From Aquabacterium sp. A3 (GTDB lineage Bacteria; Pseudomonadota; Gammaproteobacteria; Burkholderiales; Burkholderiaceae_C), in assembly GCF_038069945.1 (NCBI RefSeq), contig NZ_JBBPEV010000005.1, positions 186,001-250,000 of the forward strand: a stretch of 64,000 bases of DNA, read 5' to 3'. Position 1 is the stretch's first letter. Each line of letters starts with the position of its first letter. Made by a program: the position numbers and the translations under genes. The notes below the pieces were generated by a model. That model saw only the letters and a program-made list of their open reading frames with translations. It was not told where the DNA came from and did not search any database. Of this stretch, positions 27,101 to 34,519 are shown one piece after another.

Positions 27101-28395
27101 CGGGCCTGGCTGCGCACATCCGGCGCCGAGGTGTGCACACCACGTGGGTTGAAGCCATCCCAGCTCAGCACCAGACCGTCGGCATCCTGGGGACGCCCTT
27201 GCAGGCGGATGACGCCTGGCGGCTCGCCGGATCGCTCAGACGATGGACGCCAGCCGGGCACCGTCAGCTCCAGGTCCACCGCGGTGTCCAGCACCCAGGT
27301 GCGCCAAGGCACCTGGCCCGGCCGTTGTTGCCACGACACCTCGCCCGAGAGGGCCTGCAGGGGCAGGCGTTGCGCATCCCAGGCGCCCGCTGGCGCGTTG
27401 CGCAAGGCCAGGGTCAGGGTGCCCGGGCCCTGGGCATCGGCCTGCAATGACACGCGCCCAGACAGTCTGGCCAGCGGCCAGCCGGCCGCATCGCGTCGGG
27501 CTGCTGCGGCCAATCCTGCCGGGTTGACCGCGTCCAGCTCGGCCTGTGCCGACACCAGCGGCCAGGGTGCAAACGGCAAGAGCTGTGCACGCGCATTCAG
27601 CGTGGACGGCGACTGCTCACCTTCCACGGCCCAGCGGGCCGTGGCCTGCGCCTGCAAATCGGCCAGCGGGCCTGTGATGTTCAACGCCAGCCCGGGCTGC
27701 CCCGGCGTGGGAATCACCTGGCTGACGTTGAGCTTGAGCGCCACCGGCAGGGGCGATGCCGCCCCCACCGTGGCCTGCCCTTGCAGCCGCCAACCCTGCA
27801 CATCCAGTCGGTCCAGAACCAGGCGATGCGTGACCCCGGCGGGCTCAGGGGTGCCCGAGGCGCCAGAAGACCCACTCGGCACCATCGCCTGCAGGCTCAG
27901 ACGCACATCACGCAAAGGCTCTGGCCCCCACAGGGTGCTGTGCGCCTCGACCACAGACAGCGCCCCCAGCCGCACCGACACCGGCAAGGCCAGGGTGGTC
28001 GGGGCCTGCAATGGCGCACTCGCTGGTGCAGCAGGGTCTGGCACCCAATCCAGGGTCAGGCGCTGCACCGCCAGGCGGTCGGCTTCGACCGCGACGCCCC
28101 ACGGGGCCGTCTCGTCCCAGGCCAGGCGCAAGCCCTGCCAAACCAACTGCTCCAGCACCACTTGCCCGCCGCGCGGCAACTGCACGGTGACCCGCGCGGC
28201 CTTGAAGTCGCCCCACAAGGCGCCCTCAGGCAGCGACACCTCCACCCCGGGCAGGCGCTTGAGCAACTGCGCCGAGGCCCAGGGTTGCCGCAGCCCGACC
28301 CAGGCCGCCGCCACCAGCATCACGACCAACAACAAAGGCAGCAGGCCGGCGGTGGTCACCCACCAGCGGGTCTTGGGGGCCGCAGGCGCCGTCAC
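24124..28395 (-). CDS. tamB: TamB translocation and assembly module protein
   Basis: This 1423-residue protein has one N-terminal signal-anchor (residues about 12-32), a very long region of beta-strand-rich repeats, and the conserved TamB C-terminal (DUF490) domain that includes the LLLGRAPSGLDGAD and LGKQLSERWYLGYERNL stretches. TamB spans the periplasm, helps assemble autotransporters with TamA and takes part in lipid transport to the outer membrane. Its start overlaps the tamA stop by four bases (ATGA), so the two subunits are coupled. Length is near the family norm. Confidence 0.93.
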   Translation of the reverse strand: MTAPAAPKTRWWVTTAGLLPLLLVVMLVAAAWVGLRQPWASAQLLKRLPGVEVSLPEGALWGDFKAARVTVQLPRGGQVVLEQLVWQGLRLAWDETAPWGVAVEADRLAVQRLTLDWVPDPAAPASAPLQAPTTLALPVSVRLGALSVVEAHSTLWGPEPLRDVRLSLQAMVPSGSSGASGTPEPAGVTHRLVLDRLDVQGWRLQGQATVGAASPLPVALKLNVSQVIPTPGQPGLALNITGPLADLQAQATARWAVEGEQSPSTLNARAQLLPFAPWPLVSAQAELDAVNPAGLAAAARRDAAGWPLARLSGRVSLQADAQGPGTLTLALRNAPAGAWDAQRLPLQALSGEVSWQQRPGQVPWRTWVLDTAVDLELTVPGWRPSSERSGEPPGVIRLQGRPQDADGLVLSWDGFNPRGVHTSAPDVRSQARLALRPRLTKPEGLAVRGEVQGVHGRGAAARPVSLSLEASYAVTAAGQLLEVTRLSTRTGQGSGEFRDVRVTLAEGQPWKASGQVVLQALDPSVWLPWPMAARGRHALTGNASFDLDAQWRGQASLRMERSLLADVPLQATVDWRSDASSVMSLSAQADLGGNRLDVEGRVPLVTNAQGAATLGTRWTLKAKWQMDALEALQPWAVLAGAEQLSGRTQGNIALSGQWPQWVTSGQASVQALLWRDPQATTVSVPQAEARWDWQGHEATSPVEVQVQARGLSLQRAGLGDLKVPELDVSAQGEVGQHRARWQVRAELPSERTWSLSGGVQGGFEGLASAQPAWRGALQQVRVLESWMARRAGRSAETQQRSWLVVDDLPWRWQRTAQHDRIEVSASDLNTAGLTWRVQQARWQRPRGALQAADGVPVDALTLQAQLMPWRVAPWLQQLQPQVGWAGDLELEGGVSIVHTPEQPWQVQAHLQRREGDLQIIEQAIQGGQAQRLGIRDARIELSARQGVWTLTQRFNGRVLGDVQARQQLTARPAHRLPDVHSPLSGELAFNAPSLRPWGNWLPAGWRLGGKLQAWAALGGSLAEPRLTGGVRGEELSASQLLTGVSLSDGRLSMVLDGSQVRLDELMFADGQGGQLRLSGLAELGEQPQATLDAQLQRFTALQRIDRRLRLSGGVQARLQGDDVTATGQLKVDEGLFDISRSDAPTIGDDVRVVNRPGESDDTAEASGDGATERRSDIQIGIDLGQRLRIRGRGLEATLQGALQLTTPNNRPSLTGTVTVKDGVYAAYGQRLVIDRGGITFTGPIENPRLDLRAMRAQSPAARADDVKVGVTITGTAQDPRIRLYSEPSMSETEKLSWLLLGRAPSGLDGADIGLLQTAAVALLSGESGGPSESLVQRLGLDELSVRQTDGTVRETVVNLGKQLSERWYLGYERNLNATTGNWQLIYRAAQRFTLRAQAGDDNALDLIWQFRWNGRAKPQTAAP

Positions 28396-30302
28396 AGGCT
28401 GATCCCCACGCTGAAGTGCAGCCGCCAGGACGCCACCCGATTGCCATAGGCCACATCCAGCCGCAAGGGCCCCACCGGGCTGCGCCAGCGCACGCCCAGG
28501 CCGTAGCCCGTGTTGGCACTCAGGTCCTGAAACCGATCAGCGGCGTCGCCGACATCGGCAAACAAGGCCCCCCAGACCGCCGGCGGCAATCCTGGCAGGG
28601 GATGCGCCACCTCGACACTGGCGGTGTACAAGGTGCGCCCCCCGATCACCACCCCATTGCGCGTGATGCCCAGCGACCGGTAGGCGTAACCACGCACCGA
28701 CTCGTCGCCACCGGCCCTGAACAACAGCGTGTCGGGCACGCTCACATCGTCGGCCGCCAGCACGTCACCCAGTTCACCGCGCGCGGTCAGGTGCCACTGC
28801 CCTCCCAGGGGCAGGTAGGCGTTCACCCGGCCATACAGTCGGCCAAACCACCCCACCTGATTCAGCGCAGAAAAGGTGCGCCCACCCGACGCCTGCGCCA
28901 GCACGGTGTAGCCCTTCAAGGGCAGCACCTGGTTGTCAACCTCGCGCAAGATCCACTGCGTGGTCAGGCTCAATGCACTGGCGTCCGACAGCAAGACATC
29001 GCCCTGATCACGCACCGCCGTGCTTTGCCACTCGACGTAGTTCGTGCGCTCCAGCCGTTCACCCTCATGCAGGCGGCCCACCCGCACACGACGGCTGAGG
29101 GTTTCGGAGTCGAACGAATCGATCGTGCGCGACCACTCGGCCGAGGCGAGGCCACGCCGGCGGCCCGGCCAGGGGTGGGAGGTCAGGTCCAGCTGCAGCA
29201 GCGATTCCTTGGTGCCCCACTGCACCTTGCTGCGAGACAGCCAGTTGCTGCGAAACGGGTTGCGGTGCAGATGTTCCAGCGTGATGCGAGGCCCCGTGTC
29301 GCTGCTGACACCGACCCCGGTGGTGGCCGTCTGCAAGGGCAACTCGCGCAAGCTGATGCGCACGGGCGCCTGGCCCGGCTGGGCCGGATCCGGATCGGCC
29401 GACACGAACACGTTTTCAAACAGGTTGAGCTTCTGGAGTCGCTCTTGCCAATCCAGCAGCATCGACTCCTGGTAGCGTGCGCCCGGCTCGAAGGGCGCCA
29501 CGTTCAGCACCGACGACAGGGGGTGGTAAGCCAGCCCGGTCACCTGCACATCGCCAAAATGAAACAGCGGGCCGGAATCGGCCACCAGGAACAGCCGCGC
29601 CTGGTGGGTGCTGGCATCGACGGTGGCCGAGGTACCGCTCCAGCTGGCCAGCGGAAACCCCTGGGCACGCATCTGCGCCAAGGCCGCGTTTTTGGACGAT
29701 GACCAGGCGCCCTGGGTGAACAGCTCACCATCTTGCAGGCCCCATCCCGCACGCAGGCGCTCCTGCAAGGCCTGCGCCTGCGGGTCCTCGTCCTGTAGCA
29801 GCTGATCCAGATCGCCTTCAAACAGGAACCGGGTGTCACGGATGCGGGATCGGGGCCCGGGCTCGACCCTGATCGACACCCGCTGAGGTGCCTCGCTGGC
29901 CTGGTTGGCAGGCTCCTGAACGGCCACATCCACGCGCGCAGCAAAGTAGCCTTCGGCTTCCAGCAAGGCGCGCGCCTGATCCGGCACGGCAGCCACCAGG
30001 CGCCTGAGCTCGGAGCGGGTCACCCGCACGGGCTCACCATCGACGGTCTCGTTCTGAAAACGAGCCACGTCCAGGTACGACCTCAGCAGGCGGGCCAGTT
30101 CGTCCGGCGCCTGGATGTCGAGCGTCCAGCGCGCCGGCACACGCCAGCGGGGAGCGGGCTGCTCCGCCGGGGACACGCTGGGCTCAACGGTCTGCGCCAT
30201 GCAGACCCCCGACCACCAGCCCAACCCAGCGACAACACCCCCATGGGCCAGGGCGGCCAAGCCCCTGACCAACCGCTGCCGCACTCCCAGGCCCAGGCTC
30301 AT
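28392..30302 (-). CDS. tamA: TamA outer-membrane assembly protein (Omp85 family)
   Basis: The protein of 636 residues has a signal peptide, three POTRA-like domains (about residues 60-310) and an Omp85 barrel. The barrel contains the lid-lock-type RAGGDESVRGYAYRSLG motif near residue 530 and ends in LHFSVGISL. It works with TamB in outer-membrane protein insertion. It starts 8 bp after the CoxE-like gene, so the three genes probably form one minus-strand transcript, although no functional link between CoxE-like and Tam proteins is known to me. Confidence 0.92.
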   Translation of the reverse strand: MSLGLGVRQRLVRGLAALAHGGVVAGLGWWSGVCMAQTVEPSVSPAEQPAPRWRVPARWTLDIQAPDELARLLRSYLDVARFQNETVDGEPVRVTRSELRRLVAAVPDQARALLEAEGYFAARVDVAVQEPANQASEAPQRVSIRVEPGPRSRIRDTRFLFEGDLDQLLQDEDPQAQALQERLRAGWGLQDGELFTQGAWSSSKNAALAQMRAQGFPLASWSGTSATVDASTHQARLFLVADSGPLFHFGDVQVTGLAYHPLSSVLNVAPFEPGARYQESMLLDWQERLQKLNLFENVFVSADPDPAQPGQAPVRISLRELPLQTATTGVGVSSDTGPRITLEHLHRNPFRSNWLSRSKVQWGTKESLLQLDLTSHPWPGRRRGLASAEWSRTIDSFDSETLSRRVRVGRLHEGERLERTNYVEWQSTAVRDQGDVLLSDASALSLTTQWILREVDNQVLPLKGYTVLAQASGGRTFSALNQVGWFGRLYGRVNAYLPLGGQWHLTARGELGDVLAADDVSVPDTLLFRAGGDESVRGYAYRSLGITRNGVVIGGRTLYTASVEVAHPLPGLPPAVWGALFADVGDAADRFQDLSANTGYGLGVRWRSPVGPLRLDVAYGNRVASWRLHFSVGISL

Positions 30303-30309
30303 GAACTCG

Positions 30310-31482
30310 TCACTTGGTCAGCAAACGCATGGCCGCTTCCAGCCCCTGCAAACTCATGGGATACATGCGCCCACCCACCAGCCGGTGAATGATGTCGATG
30401 CTTTGGCGATACGGCCACACCCCGGGCGGCTCGGGGTTGATCCACGCATGGCTGGGAAAGGCATGCGTCAGGCGCTGGATCCATTCGGCGCCAGGCTCGT
30501 CGTTGTTGTACTCGACGCTGCCGCTGGGCTCCAGGATCTCGTAGGGGCTCATCGTGGCGTCGCCCACGAAGATCAGCTTGTAGTCCTTGTTGTACTTGCG
30601 GATGATGTCCCAGGTGGGAATCTTCTCGGTGTAGCGCCGATGGTTGTTGCGCCACATGAAGTCATAAACGCAGTTGTGGAAGTAATAAAACTCCAGGTGC
30701 TTGAACTCGGACTTGGCCGCCGAGAACAACTCTTCCACGCGATGGATGTGGTCGTCCATGGTGCCGCCCACGTCCATCAGCAGCAGCACCTTCACGGCAT
30801 TGTGGCGCTCCGGCACCATCTTGATGTCCAGCATGCCGGCGTTGGCCGCCGTGGCGTGGATGGTGTGGTCCAGGTCCAGCTCTTCGGCCGCCCCCGTGCG
30901 CGCAAACTTGCGCAGGCGGCGCAACGCCACCTTGATGTTGCGCGTGCCCAGTTCGATGCTGTCGTCGTAGTCGGCAAACTCGCGCTTGTCCCACACCTTG
31001 ACCGCTTTGCGATGGCGTGAGCGCTCCTGGCCAATGCGGTACCCCTCCGGGTTGTAGCCATTGGCGCCGAACGGCGAGGTGCCGCCCGTGCCGATCCACT
31101 TGTTGCCGCCTTCGTGCCGTTCTTTTTGCTCTTCCATGAGCTGCTTGAAGCGGTCCATGAGCTTGTCCCAACCCATGGCTTCGATCTGGGCCTTTTCTTC
31201 GGGGCTCAGCTCTTTTTCAAGGTGTTTGCGCAGCCACTCCAAGGGAATACCCTTGGTCAGATCGACGGCTTCGCTGACCCCCTTGAAGTAAGCTGAAAAG
31301 GCGCGATCAAACTTGTCAAAATGTGTTTCATTCTTGACCAGCGTGAGTTTGGCCAGATGGTAGAAGTCGTCCACCGAGGGCTCGATGACCCCCTCCCGCA
31401 TCGCTTCGAGCAGGGTGAGGTATTCGGGAATCGTCACCGGCAGCCGGGCCGATCGCAGCGCAAAGAAGAAATCAATGAGCAT
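30310..31482 (-). CDS. CoxE-like VWA-domain protein
   Basis: This 390-residue protein begins with an N-terminal helical domain (MLIDFFFALRSARLPVTIPEY is the usual start) and has a C-terminal VWA domain. The metal site reads DVGGT instead of the integrin-type DxSxS, as is common in CoxE relatives. Such proteins partner with MoxR AAA+ ATPases to insert cofactors or remodel complexes. A MoxR gene lies 1.3 kb upstream on the same strand, but a diguanylate cyclase gene on the other strand sits between them. Confidence 0.88.
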   Translation of the reverse strand: MLIDFFFALRSARLPVTIPEYLTLLEAMREGVIEPSVDDFYHLAKLTLVKNETHFDKFDRAFSAYFKGVSEAVDLTKGIPLEWLRKHLEKELSPEEKAQIEAMGWDKLMDRFKQLMEEQKERHEGGNKWIGTGGTSPFGANGYNPEGYRIGQERSRHRKAVKVWDKREFADYDDSIELGTRNIKVALRRLRKFARTGAAEELDLDHTIHATAANAGMLDIKMVPERHNAVKVLLLMDVGGTMDDHIHRVEELFSAAKSEFKHLEFYYFHNCVYDFMWRNNHRRYTEKIPTWDIIRKYNKDYKLIFVGDATMSPYEILEPSGSVEYNNDEPGAEWIQRLTHAFPSHAWINPEPPGVWPYRQSIDIIHRLVGGRMYPMSLQGLEAAMRLLTK

Positions 31483-31572
31483 GGGTGTCTCGCCTTGTTG
31501 CCCCTATTGTGGCCCTGGAATGGGCCTGACGTGCGCGTCGGGTCATTGCCCCACGTGCACAGCCTTTGAGTG

Positions 31573-32751
31573 ATGGCTTCTCACCACCAACTGATCGCAT
31601 TCATCCTCCTGACCCACACCCTCACCACCCTGACCTGGCTGATCGGGGGTGGGGTGATGGGTCTGTCACGGCGCGCGGCGCGCCACTGGATGGGCGCCAG
31701 CCTGGCCAACGGCATGGCGCTGTTGCTGCTGGTCCAGAATCAACATGACGCCAACGTGGGTCGCAACCTGCTGTCGGCCACCCTGGCAGCCTGGGGCGCC
31801 TTTGGTTTCCGCCGTGGTCTGCAGGCCTTTTTGCGCCTGCCCACCCGCGATGCACTGCAGGCCGCCAGCCTGGGCATGCTCACCCTGTTCACGCTGGGCC
31901 TGTGCTGGCCCATGGCCTGGGATACCGCGGGGTCGCTGACCGCGGTGGCCATCTCGGCGGCCGTCTTGCTGATCAGCGCACATCAGACCCACCCGGCATT
32001 GAGCGCCGAGTTCGATGCCTCGACGGCCTGGGTCTCCACCACCGTGCATGTGCTGGCCGTGTTGATGTTCGTGGCCATCGCGCTGGTGTCCCAGGGATGG
32101 ACGCCTGACGCATGGCACGCGGTCATGAACCCGGATGTCATGCGCTTCTGGGTGGTCTTCACGAGCGTGGGGCTGTCGATCGCCGGCAGCTTTGTGCTGG
32201 GCTACGTGGTGGTCATGCGCCTGGTACGCCGACTGGAGTACCTGTCTCAGCACGACGCATTGACCGGATTGCTCAACCGCCGCGCCATTGAAACCCTCAT
32301 GGACAAAGAGGCGCAACACCTGCACCGATTTGGCGACCCATTCGCCCTGGTGCTGATCGACGTGGACCACTTCAAGCGGGTCAACGACCGGCTGGGCCAT
32401 GCCGCTGGCGACCTGGTGCTCAGCGCCGTGGCATCGGTGCTGCAAAGCCAGGCGCGAGAGGTGGACCATGTGGCGCGTTTTGGCGGCGAGGAGTTTTGTG
32501 TGCTCTTGCCCCGCACCGACGGCGAAGGCGCCCGGCTGGCGGCCGAGCGCTTCAGGGAAGCCGTGCTGGCCACGGTGGTGCCCTGGTCGGACGAATCGGT
32601 GAGCGTGACGGTGAGCGTGGGCGTGGCGGCCACCAACGACCCGAACGAAGCCCTGCACCACGTCTTGCGACGCGCCGACGAGGCGCTGTACCGCGCCAAG
32701 GCCCAAGGCCGCAACCGCGTCGTGACCGCCCAGCGTCGACTGGTGGCCTGA
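31573..32751 (+). CDS. Membrane diguanylate cyclase (GGDEF)
   Basis: The protein of 392 residues has about six N-terminal transmembrane segments (residues 5-220) and a C-terminal GGDEF domain (about 235-390). The active site reads RFGGEEF. An RxxD motif (REVD) lies exactly five residues before GGEEF, so the product-inhibition site is intact. It should make cyclic di-GMP in response to an unknown membrane signal. GTG and ATG overlap as GTGATG at 31570-31575, and the ATG at 31573 is used. The gene is inserted between moxR and coxE-like genes in the opposite direction. Confidence 0.92.
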   Translation: MASHHQLIAFILLTHTLTTLTWLIGGGVMGLSRRAARHWMGASLANGMALLLLVQNQHDANVGRNLLSATLAAWGAFGFRRGLQAFLRLPTRDALQAASLGMLTLFTLGLCWPMAWDTAGSLTAVAISAAVLLISAHQTHPALSAEFDASTAWVSTTVHVLAVLMFVAIALVSQGWTPDAWHAVMNPDVMRFWVVFTSVGLSIAGSFVLGYVVVMRLVRRLEYLSQHDALTGLLNRRAIETLMDKEAQHLHRFGDPFALVLIDVDHFKRVNDRLGHAAGDLVLSAVASVLQSQAREVDHVARFGGEEFCVLLPRTDGEGARLAAERFREAVLATVVPWSDESVSVTVSVGVAATNDPNEALHHVLRRADEALYRAKAQGRNRVVTAQRRLVA

Positions 32752-32778
32752 CGACACCACCAATCCGCGCGGCTGCGC

Positions 32779-33621
32779 TCAGCGGTTGTTGCGGGCCATG
32801 AACACCAGCTTCTCGAACAGGCTCAGGTCCTGCTCATTCTTGAGCAGCGCCCCGACCAGCGGCGGCACAGCGGCCTTTTGATCCTGGCTCTGGAGCACCT
32901 CGGGCGGGATGTCTTCGGCCACCAGCAGCTTGAGCCAGTCAATCAGCTCGGACGTGCTGGGCTTTTTCTTCAGGCCCGGCAGGTTGCGCACCTCGTAGAA
33001 CTGACGCAGGGCCGCCGACAGCAGATCACGTTTGATGTGGGGGAAGTGCACTTCCACGATCTTTTCCATCGTGGTCGCGTCCGGGAAGCGGATGTAGTGA
33101 AAGAAACAGCGGCGCAAGAAAGCGTCGGGCAGGTCTTTTTCGTTGTTGGACGTGATGATCACCAGCGGACGGTGCACGGCCTTGATGGTCTGCCGTGTCT
33201 CGTACACATAGAACTCCATGCGATCGATTTCGCGCAGCAGGTCGTTCGGAAACTCGATGTCGGCCTTGTCGATCTCATCGATCAGCAAGGCCACCGGCTG
33301 GTCGGCCTCGAACGCTTGCCACAACACCCCTTTGACGATGTAGTTGTGGATGTCCTTGACCTTTTCTTCGCCCAGTTGGCTGTCGCGCAGGCGGCTGACC
33401 GCGTCGTATTCATAGAGCCCCTGTTGCGCTTTTGTGGTCGATTTGATGTGCCATTGCAACAGCGGCATGCCCAGCGCGGCCGAGACTTCTTCGGCCAGCA
33501 TCGTCTTGCCGGTGCCGGGTTCGCCCTTGACCAGCAGGGGGCGCTGCAGTTTCAGCGCGGCATTGACGGCCAGTTTCAGGTCGTCAGTGGCCACGTATTG
33601 GTCGGTGCCTTGGAATTTCAT
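32779..33621 (-). CDS. MoxR-family AAA+ ATPase
   Basis: The ATPase has 280 residues. Walker A is GEPGTGKT near residue 38, Walker B is LLIDEID near residue 110, and a sensor region (IITSNNEKDLPDAFLRRC) follows. It would act as a chaperone with the CoxE-like VWA protein. The ATG at 33621 is chosen because family similarity starts at MKFQGTDQYV; the open frame extends further upstream without support. A TATACT hexamer on the minus strand (33659-33654) is a plausible -10 element. Confidence 0.92.
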   Translation of the reverse strand: MKFQGTDQYVATDDLKLAVNAALKLQRPLLVKGEPGTGKTMLAEEVSAALGMPLLQWHIKSTTKAQQGLYEYDAVSRLRDSQLGEEKVKDIHNYIVKGVLWQAFEADQPVALLIDEIDKADIEFPNDLLREIDRMEFYVYETRQTIKAVHRPLVIITSNNEKDLPDAFLRRCFFHYIRFPDATTMEKIVEVHFPHIKRDLLSAALRQFYEVRNLPGLKKKPSTSELIDWLKLLVAEDIPPEVLQSQDQKAAVPPLVGALLKNEQDLSLFEKLVFMARNNR

Positions 33622-33715
33622 GCGCTGTCTCAACCGGGTTGTTACTGTGTTCGAGTATAGGCCGACAGCCAATAATGGTTTGACCTGCGGGCCTTTATGG
33701 CAACCCTCAACCCTC

Positions 33716-34411
33716 ATGAACACCTCACGCATGAACGCCTTGCCCCGACTGCCCCGCTTGCTGCTCGCCGTTGCGGCGGCCGGCTTCACCTCGGTATCGA
33801 CCCCCACCCTGGCGCAGGACGCCCCTGTGGGCCAGGCGTCTGCGGGCGCCCAAAAAGCCGCCATGTGCATCGGTTGCCATGGCATCGTGGGCTACCAATC
33901 CAGCTTCCCCGAGGTCTACAAAGTGCCCATGATCTCGGGCCAGGGCGCAGCCTATGTCAGCGCGGCCCTGCAGGCTTACCGCAAGGGCGACCGCCAACAC
34001 CCCACGATGCGCGGTGTGGCGGTCTCGCTGAGCGACCAGGACATCGCCGACCTGGCGGCGTTCTATGCCAGCCATGGCGAGGGCGCGCCCGCCGTGCCGG
34101 CCGCGCCGCCGGCGGCGCCCCCTGAGGTGCAAGCGCTGCTGGACCGTGGGGCCTGCATGTCGTGCCACGGCGCCAACTTCAACAGCCCGATCGACCCCTC
34201 CTACCCCAAGATCGCGGGCCAGCACAGCGACTACCTGTACGCCGCGCTGCGCGCCTACCAGGTGGAAGGCAAGCCCTACCAGGGCCGCTCCAACGCCATC
34301 ATGCGGGGGCAGGTCAAGGCCTTCACCCAGGCCGAACTCAAGCAGATGGCACGTTACATCGGCAGCCTGCCGGGCGATCTGCGGGTGGTACCGCAAAGCC
34401 GCTTCCGCTGA
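33716..34411 (+). CDS. Di-heme cytochrome c4-like protein
   Basis: This 231-residue periplasmic protein has a signal peptide ending near residue 33 (PTLAQ) and two heme-binding motifs, CIGCH and CMSCH, each in a cytochrome c domain with the matching distal Met regions (HPTMRG and NAIMRG). A Pro/Ala linker joins the halves. Cytochromes c4 pass electrons to terminal oxidases such as cbb3. The ATG at 33716 is used; a second ATG at 33731 gives an equally good signal peptide. A strong hairpin follows the stop. Confidence 0.9.
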   Translation: MNTSRMNALPRLPRLLLAVAAAGFTSVSTPTLAQDAPVGQASAGAQKAAMCIGCHGIVGYQSSFPEVYKVPMISGQGAAYVSAALQAYRKGDRQHPTMRGVAVSLSDQDIADLAAFYASHGEGAPAVPAAPPAAPPEVQALLDRGACMSCHGANFNSPIDPSYPKIAGQHSDYLYAALRAYQVEGKPYQGRSNAIMRGQVKAFTQAELKQMARYIGSLPGDLRVVPQSRFR

Positions 34412-34439
34412 TATCCGGGCGGTGGCACGGCCTGAATGA

Positions 34440-34466
34440 ACAAAGCCCGCCATCGGCGGGCTTTGT
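34440..34466. terminator. Bidirectional terminator between cytochrome c4 and the RTX adhesin
   Basis: ACAAAGCCCGCC pairs with GGCGGGCTTTGT around a three-base loop, a 12-bp perfect stem between convergent genes. T-rich bases follow on both strands, although no long U-tract is present. Confidence 0.8.
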
Positions 34467-34519
34467 GTTTGGGGTGCCGGGCCAGCCGGTGATGGTCTGG
34501 CCTGCGGCAGTATCAGCGT

